DNA of 64,000 nucleotides, taken from NCBI GenBank assembly GCA_000719025.1, contig JODP01000001.1, forward strand, positions 310,001 through 374,000. Reading direction: 5' to 3'. Shown here piece after piece: positions 1 to 8,175 of the stretch (position 1 is its first letter; each line of letters starts with the position of its first letter). The notes under the pieces were generated by a model, which was not told where the DNA came from, made no database searches, and saw only the letters and a program-made list of their open reading frames with translations. The translations under genes were made by a program, and so were the position numbers. The stretch is from Kineosporia aurantiaca JCM 3230. Lineage in GTDB: Bacteria > Actinomycetota > Actinomycetes > Actinomycetales > Kineosporiaceae.

Positions 1-1245
1 CATCCCCGCGCCGACCGTGCGGTTGGTGTTCTCGTCGATCAGGATGAACCCGCCGGTCTCCCGGTTCCGGCTGTACTCGTCGCACAGCAGCGGCTGGGTG
101 GTGCGCAGCCGGATCCGCCCGATGTCGTTCAGCCCGAGCTCGGTGGCCGCCTGGTCCCGGTGCAGGGTGTTGACGTCGAGCTTGTACTCCAGGTCCTTCA
201 CCATCGCCCGGGCACTGCGCGAAGTGTGCTTGATGCCCAGCTTCCGGCCCGGGCGCAGCGCGTCCTCGGCCATCCAGCAGATCATCGCGTCGATGTTCTG
301 CGCGGCCTTGGGCGCGTTCTGCGGCCGGCAGATCATGTCCCCGCGGGAGATGTCGATCTCGTCGTTCAGCCGGACCGTGACCGCCATCGGCGGGAACGCC
401 TCGGCGACCGGCCCGTCGGCGGTCTCGACGGCCGCGATCGTGCTGGTGAAACCCGAGGGCAGCACCATGATCTCGTCCCCCGCCTTGAGCGTGCCGCTGG
501 CCACCGTGCCCGCGTAACCCCGGTAGTCCGGGTACTGCTCGGACTGCGGGCGGATCACGTACTGCACCGGGAACCGGACGTCGATCAGGTTCCGGTCGCT
601 GGAGACGTGCACGTGCTCCAGGTGGTGCAGCAGCGAGGGCCCGTCGTACCAGGGCATGTTCGCCGAGCGGGTGACGATGTTGTCACCCTTGAGCGCGGAC
701 AGCGGGACCGTGGTCAGGTCGGTGACGTTGAGTTTGTCGGCGAACCGGGCGAACTCGTCGTGGATCTGCTCGAAGACACTCTGCGAGTAGTCCACCAGGT
801 CCATCTTGTTCACCGCGAGCACCAGGTGCGGCACCCGCAGCAGGCTGGCCAGGAAGGCGTGCCGGCGGCTCTGCTCGACCAGGCCCTTGCGCGCGTCGAC
901 CAGGATGATCGCCAGGTCGGCGGTGGAGGCGCCGGTGACCATGTTGCGGGTGTACTGGATGTGCCCGGGGGTGTCGGCGATGATGAACTTACGCCGCGGG
1001 GTGGCGAAGTAGCGGTAGGCCACGTCGATCGTGATGCCCTGCTCGCGCTCGGCCCGCAGGCCGTCGGTGAGCAGCGCCAGGTTCACGTAGTCGTCGCCCT
1101 TGGCCGTGCTGGCCGCCTCGACCGCGCTGAGCTGGTCCTCGAAGATCGACTTGGAGTCGAACAGCAGCCGCCCGATCAGCGTGCTCTTGCCGTCGTCCAC
1201 CGAGCCCGCGGTGGCGAACCGCAACATGTCCATGGTCTGCGGCAT
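1..1245 (-). CDS. cysN: Sulfate adenylyltransferase subunit 1 (CysN), partial at the window edge
   Basis: GTPase subunit of ATP sulfurylase. It couples GTP hydrolysis to formation of adenosine 5'-phosphosulfate from ATP and sulfate, together with CysD. The visible 415 residues have the translation-factor GTPase motifs: P-loop GSVDDGKST at residues 14-22, DTPGH at 91-95 and NKMD at 146-149, followed by EF-Tu-like beta-barrel domains. The ATG at 1245 lies one base past the cysD stop, so the two are translationally coupled. The visible end (TNRTVGAGM) matches the place where stand-alone CysN proteins are nearly finished. Whether a CysC (APS kinase) domain is fused beyond the edge cannot be seen. 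Confidence 0.95.
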   Translation of the reverse strand, partial: MPQTMDMLRFATAGSVDDGKSTLIGRLLFDSKSIFEDQLSAVEAASTAKGDDYVNLALLTDGLRAEREQGITIDVAYRYFATPRRKFIIADTPGHIQYTRNMVTGASTADLAIILVDARKGLVEQSRRHAFLASLLRVPHLVLAVNKMDLVDYSQSVFEQIHDEFARFADKLNVTDLTTVPLSALKGDNIVTRSANMPWYDGPSLLHHLEHVHVSSDRNLIDVRFPVQYVIRPQSEQYPDYRGYAGTVASGTLKAGDEIMVLPSGFTSTIAAVETADGPVAEAFPPMAVTVRLNDEIDISRGDMICRPQNAPKAAQNIDAMICWMAEDALRPGRKLGIKHTSRSARAMVKDLEYKLDVNTLHRDQAATELGLNDIGRIRLRTTQPLLCDEYSRNRETGGFILIDENTNRTVGAGM

Positions 1246-1246
1246 C

Positions 1247-2155
1247 TCAGAAGTATCCTTCGCGCTTGCGGTCTTCCATGGCGGCCTCGCTGAACTTGTC
1301 GTCGCCCCGGGTGGCCCCGCGTTCGGTGATCCGGGTGGAGGCCACCTCGTCGATGATCTTGTCGAGGGTGTCGGCGTCGCTGCGCACGGCCGCGGTCAGG
1401 CTGGCGTCGCCGACCGTGCGGTAGCGCACGGTCTCGGTGAAGACCTTCTCGTTCGCCTTGGGCCGGCACACCTCGTGCACCCCGTAGAGCATCCCGCCGC
1501 GGTCGAAAACCTCACGCTGGTGGGCGAAGTAGATCGAGGGAAGGGCGATGCCCTCGGCCTTGACGTACTGCCAGATGTCCAGCTCGGTCCAGTTCGACAG
1601 CGGGAACACCCGGATGTTCTCGCCCATCTGGATCCGGCCGTTGTACAGGCTCCAGAGCTCGGGCCGCTGGTTCTTCGGGTCCCACTGGCCGAACTCGTCG
1701 CGGAACGAGAACACCCGCTCCTTGGCCCGGGCCTTGTCCTCGTCCCGCCGGGCCCCACCGAAAGCGGCGGTGAACCGGTACTTCTCCAGCGCGTCGAGCA
1801 GCACCGGGGTCTGGATCCGGTTGCGGGTGCCGTCCGGCGGCTCGCTGACCAGACCGCGGTCCAGGGCCTCGGGCACGCTGGCCACGATCAGCTGGACGCC
1901 CAGCTCGGCGACCCGGCGGTCGCGGAAGTCCAGGACCTCCTGGAAGTTGTGACCGGTGTCGACGTGCATCACCGGGAACGGGATGCGCGCCGGGAAGAAC
2001 GCCTTCTCGGCCAGGCGGAGCATGACGATCGAGTCCTTGCCCCCACTGAACAACAGGACGGGGCGCTCCAGCTCGGCCACCACCTCCCTGATGATGTGGA
2101 TGGACTCGGCCTCCAGCGTCTGCAGCTGGGAGAGCCGGTACTCCGACGCGGTCAT
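1247..2155 (-). CDS. cysD: Sulfate adenylyltransferase subunit 2 (CysD)
   Basis: Catalytic subunit of ATP sulfurylase, 302 residues, the usual family length. It belongs to the PAPS reductase/PP-loop adenylyltransferase fold: the PP-loop SGGKDS is at residues 37-42, and the conserved WTELDIWQY and the C-terminal EDRKREGYF ending are typical of CysD. Its ATG overlaps the cysQ stop by four bases (ATGA), and cysN begins immediately after its own stop, giving the operon order cysQ-cysD-cysN. The activated sulfate can feed cysteine synthesis or sulfotransferases. No cysH, cysI or cysC is visible, so the destination is open. Confidence 0.96.
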   Translation of the reverse strand: MTASEYRLSQLQTLEAESIHIIREVVAELERPVLLFSGGKDSIVMLRLAEKAFFPARIPFPVMHVDTGHNFQEVLDFRDRRVAELGVQLIVASVPEALDRGLVSEPPDGTRNRIQTPVLLDALEKYRFTAAFGGARRDEDKARAKERVFSFRDEFGQWDPKNQRPELWSLYNGRIQMGENIRVFPLSNWTELDIWQYVKAEGIALPSIYFAHQREVFDRGGMLYGVHEVCRPKANEKVFTETVRYRTVGDASLTAAVRSDADTLDKIIDEVASTRITERGATRGDDKFSEAAMEDRKREGYF

Positions 2156-2934
2156 CGGGTGATCACCTCAGAAACTTCGGCGGACATGTGACGGGAAACG
2201 GCAGCCAGGATGGTCGCAGCGAACTCTGTGCGACACACAAGAAGGTCGGGCAGCTTGGGGTCGGGACGGTTGTAGACCAGCTCCGAGCCGTCGATCCGGC
2301 TGGTGTGCAGACCGGCGGCCCGGGCCACCGCCACCGGGGCGGCCGAGTCCCACTCGAACTGGCCCCCGGCGTGCAGGTAGGCGTCGGCCTCGCCGAGCCA
2401 CACGCTGGCGCACTTGACCCCGGCCGAGCCCATCGGCACCAGCTCGGCGCCGAGCTCCTCGGCGACCTGGGTGACGAAGGCCGGCGGCCGGGAACGGCTC
2501 ACGGCCAGGCGGATCGGGCCCTCGGCCCGCGGCGGCAGGGCCGGCGGGTCGTCGGTGCCGTAGGTCACGTCGCGGGCGGGCAGCGCGATCGCCCCGGCGG
2601 CCAGGTCGCCGCCCTGCCAGAAGGCCACGTGCACGGCCCAGTCGGTGCGCGGCCGCTCGGAGAACTCGCGGGTGCCGTCCAGCGGGTCGATGATCCAGAC
2701 CCGGCCGGCGGTCAGCCGGGCGGCCGAGTCGGCCGCCTCCTCGCTGAGCACCGCGTCGTCCGGCCGGTGGAACTCCAGCAGCGAGGCGAGAACGGCCTGG
2801 GCGCGCGCGTCACCGGCGTCCTTCAGGTCCTTGCCCTCGGCCGAGCCGGCTCTCACATCGAGCAACGCGAGGCCGGCCGCATGAGCCAGGGTGCGGGCGA
2901 GACGCGCGTCGTCCCCGCCGGGCTCGATCGTCAT
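2152..2934 (-). CDS. cysQ: 3'(2'),5'-bisphosphate nucleotidase (CysQ)
   Basis: Magnesium-dependent phosphatase of the inositol monophosphatase/FIG superfamily, 260 residues. CysQ removes the 3'-phosphate of PAP (and PAPS), relieving product inhibition of sulfotransferases and of sulfate reduction. Metal-binding signatures are visible: SEEAAD at residues 64-69, DPLDGTREF at 83-91, and EWDSAAP near residue 205. The start is supported by AAGGGAT about six bases upstream. It overlaps cysD by four bases, and it lies only 36 bases downstream of the sugar transferase gene, so all four genes may be one transcript. General inositol monophosphatase activity cannot be excluded, but the CysD/CysN neighbours favour CysQ. 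Confidence 0.9.
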   Translation of the reverse strand: MTIEPGGDDARLARTLAHAAGLALLDVRAGSAEGKDLKDAGDARAQAVLASLLEFHRPDDAVLSEEAADSAARLTAGRVWIIDPLDGTREFSERPRTDWAVHVAFWQGGDLAAGAIALPARDVTYGTDDPPALPPRAEGPIRLAVSRSRPPAFVTQVAEELGAELVPMGSAGVKCASVWLGEADAYLHAGGQFEWDSAAPVAVARAAGLHTSRIDGSELVYNRPDPKLPDLLVCRTEFAATILAAVSRHMSAEVSEVITR

Positions 2935-2970
2935 TGCAGATCCCTTCGCAGCAGCCGAACCGGCATTGTC

Positions 2971-4500
2971 TCAGTAAGCGCCGGCCCCTTTGACCACTGC
3001 TCGCAGGGTGCGCCAGAGGATCGACAGATCCAGGGTGATCGACCAGTTGTCGGTGTAGCGCAGGTCCAGCCGCAGCGACTCCTCCCAGTCCAGATCGCTG
3101 CGCCCGCTGACCTGCCAGAGACCGGTCAGGCCGGGGCGGACCTTCAGCCGGCGGGCGGCGTCGTCGTTGTAACCGGCCACCTCCTCGGGCAGCGGCGGGC
3201 GCGGTCCGACCAGGGACATGTCACCCCGCACGACGTTGAACAGCTGCGGCAGCTCGTCCAGCGAGAAGCGGCGCAGCACACCGCCGATCCGGGTCACCCG
3301 CGGGTCCTTCCGGAGCTTGAACAGCACTCCGTTGCCCTCGCTGAGCGCCATCAGCGCGGCCCGGTGACGGTCCGCGTCCACCACCATCGACCGGAACTTG
3401 AGCATCGTGAACTCGACTCCCCCGGCCCCCACCCGGGTCTGCCGGTAGAGCACCGGCCCGGGTCCGGACAGCCGGATCCCGAGCGCGATCAGTGTGAGCA
3501 CGGGCAGCATCAGCAGGGCGAGCACGCATCCCACGACCCGGTCGAAGACCAGCTTCCCGAGCATCCGCCCGCCGCGCGGGGTGGGTCTCTCCAGATGCAG
3601 CAGGGACAGGCCGGCGACCGGGCGGATGGACAGGCGCGGGCCGGCCACCTCGATGATCCCCGGCGAGACGATCAGCTCGACCCCGCGGTCCTCCAGGGCC
3701 CAGGACAGCCGGCGTAGGGCCTGGCCGGACAGGTCCGGTGAGGAGACGACGGCGACCACGTGGGCCCGGGTGTCGTCCACCGCGTCCAGCACCCGCCCCG
3801 GATCCCCGACCACCGGGACGTCGTGCACGTGCGAGACCTCGGCCCCGACGAACGGGACGCAGGCCCCGACCGGGACCAGTCCGTGCTGCGGCTCGCGGTC
3901 GAGCTTCTCGATGACGGACACCACCACGTCGGCCCGCCCCACCACCAGGACCCGCTGCAACGCCTGCCCGCGGGCCCGCAGCCGGTAGATCCAGGCTCTC
4001 AGCCGGCGCCGGATCAGCAGGGTGAACAGCAGCGTGGCCGGGATCGCCAGGAACACGTAGCCGCGGGCCAGTTCGCTGCGCAGGGCGTACGAGACCACCG
4101 CGATACCGCAGAACACGATCAGGCCGGACTGCAGCACCCGCCGGTACTCCTCCGGACCGGTGCCCAGGAAGCGCTGCTCGTAGCCCCTCTGGGCGGCGAC
4201 GATCAGGACCCACAGCAGCGGCAGCGACAGGGTGAATTCGAGGTACTGCAGGGCCGGGGCGCCGCCGAACCGGGCGATCAGCGCCAGCGAGCCCGCCAGC
4301 AGGGCGGCCAGCAGGTCCCCGGCCAGGGCGTAGTGCTGGTACCGACGCATCAGGACGGAGGGCTCGGCGCTGCCCAGGCCGACGTGACGACCGGTGGCGG
4401 AGACGGGCCGGGAGGATCGCGGCGTCCGGGCGTCCGGAGCGAGGGGGATCACCTCGTCGAACTGGCTCAGATCCCTACCGCGGGGCTCCATGACTACCAT
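2971..4500 (-). CDS. Polyprenyl-phosphate sugar-1-phosphate transferase (exopolysaccharide initiation)
   Basis: Membrane enzyme of about 509 residues, of the WcaJ/CpsE type, that loads the first sugar phosphate onto a polyprenyl phosphate carrier. The N-terminal half holds about four hydrophobic segments (roughly residues 55-180). A Rossmann-like region starting RVLVVGRADV (about 185) follows, then the bacterial sugar transferase domain (about 310-509) with its entry helix and the conserved KFRSMVVDAD, SLDELPQLFNV, GDMSLVGPRPP and KVRPGLTGLWQVSGR motifs. Start: the ATG at 4500 follows a GGGGGAGGG stretch; a second ATG at 4491 is possible. Glycosyltransferase genes usually seen in polysaccharide clusters are absent here, and its neighbours are sulfate-activation genes. 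Confidence 0.88.
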   Translation of the reverse strand: MVVMEPRGRDLSQFDEVIPLAPDARTPRSSRPVSATGRHVGLGSAEPSVLMRRYQHYALAGDLLAALLAGSLALIARFGGAPALQYLEFTLSLPLLWVLIVAAQRGYEQRFLGTGPEEYRRVLQSGLIVFCGIAVVSYALRSELARGYVFLAIPATLLFTLLIRRRLRAWIYRLRARGQALQRVLVVGRADVVVSVIEKLDREPQHGLVPVGACVPFVGAEVSHVHDVPVVGDPGRVLDAVDDTRAHVVAVVSSPDLSGQALRRLSWALEDRGVELIVSPGIIEVAGPRLSIRPVAGLSLLHLERPTPRGGRMLGKLVFDRVVGCVLALLMLPVLTLIALGIRLSGPGPVLYRQTRVGAGGVEFTMLKFRSMVVDADRHRAALMALSEGNGVLFKLRKDPRVTRIGGVLRRFSLDELPQLFNVVRGDMSLVGPRPPLPEEVAGYNDDAARRLKVRPGLTGLWQVSGRSDLDWEESLRLDLRYTDNWSITLDLSILWRTLRAVVKGAGAY

Positions 4501-4686
4501 CCGCCCTCCCCCTGGCCTTAACCATCGCTTGACACTTGTCCGATGCAGCGAGATCCCGGCGACGGATCAGCGGCGATCTGTCCGGCTTGGTCGAATATAG
4601 ACGTAACGGCAGGCTTTCACCTGGTAGTTGCACCTAGTTCACCGAAACGCGGCACAGGAAGTGCCGGATTGCGTGACTCAGGGTCA
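4501..4686. promoter_or_regulatory. Intergenic region carrying the sugar transferase promoter
   Basis: About 186 bases that are clearly less GC-rich than the flanking genes, between the 3' end of pth and the sugar transferase start. On the minus strand a TATATT hexamer (complement of 4594-4599) could be a -10 element, but no convincing -35 is present at 16-18 bases. I see no hairpin terminator for pth here. Function is inferred only from position and base composition. Confidence 0.3.
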
Positions 4687-5313
4687 CTATTGACTACTTT
4701 TCGTGTTATAAGTGCCCTGAATGCGGGCAAAATTCGAGCGGGACAGCTCTTCGACGGCATCCGCGGCTTCACCGACCATCAGCGCGACCTCCTCGCCCTG
4801 AGCCCCGGCGAAATCCCGGAGAACGTAGTCAGCCGCTTCCATCCGGCCGGGCGGGCGCCCGACTCCGAGCCGAACGCGTCCGTACTCTTTACTTCCCGTT
4901 GACTTACTGATCGAGCGCAGACCGTTGTGGCCCCCCTCGCCGCCACCCCACTTCATCCGCACTTCGCCGAAGGGGATGTCAAGTTCGTCGTGCACCACGA
5001 TCAGCCGGGCCGGAGTAAGGCTGAAGAATTTCAGCAGACCGGCCACCGGCCCCCCGGACTCGTTCATGTAGGTGCTCGGCTTGGCGACGATCATCCGCGC
5101 CCCCGGCGTCCCGCCCCGGGGCGCCCAGCGTCCCTCGTGCACCTGGGCCCGGGCCCGATGGGTGCTGAACCGGCCGCCCATCCGGGCCACCACCTCGTCG
5201 GCCACCCGGAAGCCCACGTTGTGCCGGTTGCGGGCGTACTTGTCCCCCGGATTGCCGAGACCGACCACCAGCCAGGGCAGGTCGCTGTCGTCGGTGGTGG
5301 GGTCGGTAGGCAT
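4687..5313 (-). CDS. pth: Peptidyl-tRNA hydrolase
   Basis: Cleaves the ester bond of peptidyl-tRNA released from stalled ribosomes; 208 residues. The hallmark motifs are present: LVVGLGNPG at about 16-24, catalytic His31 in RNRHNVGF, the STYMNESGG loop, the HDELD aspartate near residue 114, and GGGEGGHNGLRSI. The short N-terminal extension (PTDPTTDDSD) and the Gln-Gly-Thr-Tyr tail are variable in the family. It lies downstream of rplY on the same strand, the conserved actinobacterial order rplY-pth, with a terminator-like hairpin between them. Confidence 0.96.
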   Translation of the reverse strand: MPTDPTTDDSDLPWLVVGLGNPGDKYARNRHNVGFRVADEVVARMGGRFSTHRARAQVHEGRWAPRGGTPGARMIVAKPSTYMNESGGPVAGLLKFFSLTPARLIVVHDELDIPFGEVRMKWGGGEGGHNGLRSISKSTGSKEYGRVRLGVGRPPGRMEAADYVLRDFAGAQGEEVALMVGEAADAVEELSRSNFARIQGTYNTKSSQ

Positions 5314-5414
5314 CGGGAGCTCCGGTCGGGATGGGTTTCCAGCAATGGACGTCGGTGGGCGCGGCGGGAGGCTACCGGGAAGTCCGCCGCCTCGTCCGCC
5401 CGGTCCCGGACGTG

Positions 5415-5451
5415 CCTCAGGGCCGGCTCCGCGGCGGAGCCGGCCCTGAGG
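5415..5451 (-). terminator. Hairpin terminator after rplY
   Basis: A perfect 17-bp inverted repeat (CCTCAGGGCCGGCTCCG and its complement) around a 3-base loop, 26 bases downstream of the rplY stop. It has no T-run, as is common for actinobacterial terminators, so it could attenuate rather than stop read-through into pth. Confidence 0.7.
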
Positions 5452-5477
5452 TCGGGAATGCGAGCCGGGTTACCGGA

Positions 5478-6074
5478 TCAGGCGGTGGCCTCGGCGGCTT
5501 CGCCCTCGGCGGCCTCGGGCTCGTCGGAGCCGGAGCGGTTCAGGTCGGAGACGATCAGGGCGATCGCCTCCGGGTCGCCGATCAGGGTGGCGCCGCTGGG
5601 CAGGGTGATCGAGCCGGCCAGCACCTGGGCGCCGACCTCGAGGCCCTCGATGCTGAACTCCACGCCGTCCGGGATGTGCGTGGCCTCGACCTCGAGGCTC
5701 AGCGAGTTGAGCTCGATCTGGACCAGGCCACCGGGGGCCGGGTCGCCGGCGAAGTGCAGCGGGACGTCGACGGTGACCTTCTCGCCCTGGCGGACGATCA
5801 GCAGGTCGAGGTGCTCGATGGAGCCCTTCAGCGGGTGACGCTGCACGTCCTTCGGCAGGGCGAGCTGCGACTTGCCTTCGATCTCGATGGTGAGCAGGGC
5901 GTTGGCGTTGCCCTTGAGCGCCAGCATCGTCGCGTGCCCGGGGAGGGCGACGTGGACCGGGTCGGTGCCGTGGCCGTAGAGAACGGCCGGCACCAGGTGG
6001 TCGCGGCGCAGCCGACGCGCAGCGCCCTTGCCGAACTCGTTACGCGGCGTAGCGCTGAGCTTTACCTCGGACAC
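5478..6074 (-). CDS. rplY: 50S ribosomal protein L25/general stress protein Ctc
   Basis: Binds 5S rRNA in the large ribosomal subunit; this is the long TL5/Ctc form with an N-terminal L25 domain and a C-terminal beta domain, 198 residues. The N-terminal region reads SEVKLSATPRNEFGKG, and GTDPVHVALPGH and the beta-rich C-terminal half match the family. It ends in an acidic Ala/Glu tail. I place the start at the GTG at 6074 because GAGGAG sits seven bases upstream; the reading frame stays open another 32 codons upstream without any family similarity. A small GC hairpin (6097-6112) precedes the ribosome binding site and could serve leader regulation. Confidence 0.93.
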   Translation of the reverse strand: MSEVKLSATPRNEFGKGAARRLRRDHLVPAVLYGHGTDPVHVALPGHATMLALKGNANALLTIEIEGKSQLALPKDVQRHPLKGSIEHLDLLIVRQGEKVTVDVPLHFAGDPAPGGLVQIELNSLSLEVEATHIPDGVEFSIEGLEVGAQVLAGSITLPSGATLIGDPEAIALIVSDLNRSGSDEPEAAEGEAAEATA

Positions 6075-6309
6075 AACAGATCTCCTCAATCGCAAGCGGG
6101 CCCGACGGCCCGGCAGAAGGTTCAGCTGACCAAAACGATATGAAACACACGGCACGCCCGGCGGAGTCACAGGCGCGCTTCAAGAGCACGTAGTGGTGTC
6201 CGCGTCGATCACGGTTGCTCAAGTGGTGCTGCAACCCTCGCCGAGGTAACCGGACCACTGTACATGACCGTTCGCGGCCCAGATTCGTCCGTATACCCGA
6301 CCCGGCCTC

Positions 6310-6347
6310 CCCTTTCCGCGCGACCCGGTGCTGTCGCGAGGAAAGGG
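6310..6347 (-). terminator. Hairpin terminator after glmU
   Basis: A 15-bp stem with one mismatch (CCCTTTCCGCGCGAC against GTCGCGAGGAAAGGG) and an 8-base loop, starting eight bases past the glmU stop on the minus strand. The loop-distal stem starts with CCC/GGG pairs. It separates glmU from the rplY promoter region (6075-6309), in which no other feature is seen. Confidence 0.65.
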
Positions 6348-6354
6348 TGCCTGG

Positions 6355-7794
6355 TCAGGGCGTCTCGGAGGCCTCGGAAGCGGCCTGCGCCGCGCGGGCC
6401 GAGGGGGTGCCCTCGCGGCGACGCAGCACCCAGCCCTCACTGATGTGCTGGCGTCCGCGGGCCACGGCGAGGGCACCGGCCGGCACGTCCTCGGTGATCG
6501 TCGACCCGGCCGCCGTGTAGGCGCCGTCGCCGATGGTCACCGGGGCCACCAGGATCGTGTCGCTGCCGACCCGGGCGTGCGCCCCCACGGTGGTGTGGTG
6601 CTTGTTCACCCCGTCGTAGTTGGCGAAGATCGTGGCCGCGCCGATGTTGGCGCCCTCACCGATCGTCGCGTCCCCGGCGTAGGTCAGGTGCGGCACCTTG
6701 GCGCCCGCCCCGATCCTCGCGTTCTTGGTCTCGACGAAGGCGCCGATCTTGCCGTCCGGGCCGAGCACGGTGCCCGGCCGCAGGTAACTGAACGGGCCGA
6801 CCCCGGCGCCGGCCTCGATCTGCGCGCCGTTGCCGTGGCTGCGCACCACCTGGGCGCCCTCACCGACGGTGCAGCCGGAGAGCGTGGTGTCCGGGCCGAT
6901 GGTGGCCCCGGAGGCGATCGTGGTGCCGGCGTGCAGCTGGGTGCCGGGCAGCAGGGTGACGTCGGCCGCCAGCCGGACGTCCACGTCCACCCAGGTGCTG
7001 GCCGGGTCGACCACGGTGACCCCGGCCCGCATGTGGCCGACCAGCAGGCGGCGGTTCAGCTCGCCGCCCAGGGTGGCCAGCTGCACCCGGTCGTTGACCC
7101 CCTCCACCTGCCAGAGGTCGGTGGTGGCGACCGCGCGTACCCGGTGGCCGTCCGCGTGGGCGATCCCCAGCACGTCGGTCAGGTACATCTCGTTCTGGTC
7201 GTTGCTCGAGGTGATCCGGCCGAGCGCGTCGCTCAGCAGCTTCGCGTCGAAGGCGTAGATGCCGGAGTTGATCTCCCGGACGGCCTGCTGCTCGGGCGTG
7301 GCGTCGCGCTGCTCGACGATGCCGACCACTCCGCCCGCCGCGTCCCGCAGCACCCGGCCGTAACCGGTCGGGTCGCCCACCTCGGCGGTCAGCACGGTGA
7401 CCGCGGCCTGCTCGGCCCGGTGCGCGGCGACCAGCATCGCCAGCGTCTCGCCGGACAGCAGGGGGACGTCCGCGTAGGTCACCACGACCACGCCGTCCAC
7501 ACTGCCGAGCGCGCGCAGCCCGGCCGCGACCGCGCTGCCGGTGCCCGGGACCTCGTCCTGGTCGGCGATCACCGCTTCCGGCGCGATCTGGGCCACGTGC
7601 CCGGCGACCAGGTCGCGCTGGTGCCGCACGACCACCACCAGGTGCTCCGGCCGCAGGCTCCAGGCCGCGGCCAGGGCGTGCCCGACCAGCGACCGGCCGC
7701 CGATCGGGTGCAGCACCTTGGGGGTGCGCGAGCGCATCCGTTTGCCCTCGCCGGCGGCCAGGACGATGACGGCGGCCGGCTGATCTGTACTCAC
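6355..7794 (-). CDS. glmU: Bifunctional UDP-N-acetylglucosamine pyrophosphorylase/glucosamine-1-phosphate acetyltransferase
   Basis: Makes UDP-GlcNAc for peptidoglycan: the C-terminal domain acetylates glucosamine-1-phosphate and the N-terminal domain adds UMP. It has 479 residues, close to the mycobacterial enzyme. Motifs include LAAGEGKRM at residues 12-20, TPKVLHPIGG, GTGSAVAAGL, TYADVPLL, and a left-handed beta-helix C-terminal half with repeated hexapeptides and KNARIGAGAKVPHLTYAGDA. The start is the GTG at 7794 (GGAGGG seven bases upstream); an upstream in-frame extension reads through the tRNA-Gln gene and is not plausible. The prs gene that often lies between glmU and rplY is absent. 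Confidence 0.96.
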   Translation of the reverse strand: MSTDQPAAVIVLAAGEGKRMRSRTPKVLHPIGGRSLVGHALAAAWSLRPEHLVVVVRHQRDLVAGHVAQIAPEAVIADQDEVPGTGSAVAAGLRALGSVDGVVVVTYADVPLLSGETLAMLVAAHRAEQAAVTVLTAEVGDPTGYGRVLRDAAGGVVGIVEQRDATPEQQAVREINSGIYAFDAKLLSDALGRITSSNDQNEMYLTDVLGIAHADGHRVRAVATTDLWQVEGVNDRVQLATLGGELNRRLLVGHMRAGVTVVDPASTWVDVDVRLAADVTLLPGTQLHAGTTIASGATIGPDTTLSGCTVGEGAQVVRSHGNGAQIEAGAGVGPFSYLRPGTVLGPDGKIGAFVETKNARIGAGAKVPHLTYAGDATIGEGANIGAATIFANYDGVNKHHTTVGAHARVGSDTILVAPVTIGDGAYTAAGSTITEDVPAGALAVARGRQHISEGWVLRRREGTPSARAAQAASEASETP

Positions 7795-7825
7795 GGACGA
7801 ACCCTCCAGAACCCGACTCCTGACG

Positions 7826-7897
7826 CTCCCCCCACCTGATTCGAACAGGTACCTCAAGGCTCCAAAGGCCTGTGTGCTGCCGTTACACCAGGGGGGA
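7826..7897 (-). tRNA. tRNA-Gln (anticodon TTG)
   Basis: On the minus strand a complete cloverleaf can be folded: 7-bp acceptor TCCCCCC/GGGGGGA, D arm GTG-loop-CAC, anticodon loop CTTTGGA with TTG at 7863-7865, T arm ACCTG-TTCGAAT-CAGGT. The acceptor CCA is not encoded. Pair 27-43 at the base of the anticodon stem is a C-U mismatch; the other four pairs are intact. It lies 31 bases upstream of glmU on the same strand. Confidence 0.93.
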
Positions 7898-8065
7898 AGG
7901 TGCCCACGGGGCGAACACCCGCGGGGACCGGGGACACAGTCTGCCAACTCCACCCCGTCCGCGTCGCATCGGTGCCCGGTGCGGCACCGAATCGTTGCCT
8001 GGAGCGCCACCGAACCGGGCCCGGAACTTCATCGCGTGCCCCCTGCCGTCGGCCGGAATCTCGGG

Positions 8066-8086
8066 TTACGCTTTCGTAAGTTACGG
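8066..8086 (+). promoter_or_regulatory. Candidate operator in the desaturase leader
   Basis: TTACGCTTTCGTAA is a 5-bp dyad with a 4-base spacer, and TTACG is repeated directly after it. It stands out in an otherwise GC-rich 278-base region between tRNA-Gln and the desaturase. It could bind a dimeric regulator of fatty acid desaturation. No tested consensus is matched; this is pattern recognition only. Nothing else is evident in 7898-8175. Confidence 0.3.
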
Positions 8087-8175
8087 ATCGTAGGTTGCTC
8101 GTCGCGGGCGCCGGGCCGGCAAGAAACGCCGACCGCGACCGGCCGGCAACTACCCCAGCAGATGGGACCCCCACC

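Noticed and set aside
7795..8010. Longer glmU start including 72 more codons
   Set aside because: It reads through tRNA-Gln and lacks similarity; GTG 7794 has a good ribosome binding site.
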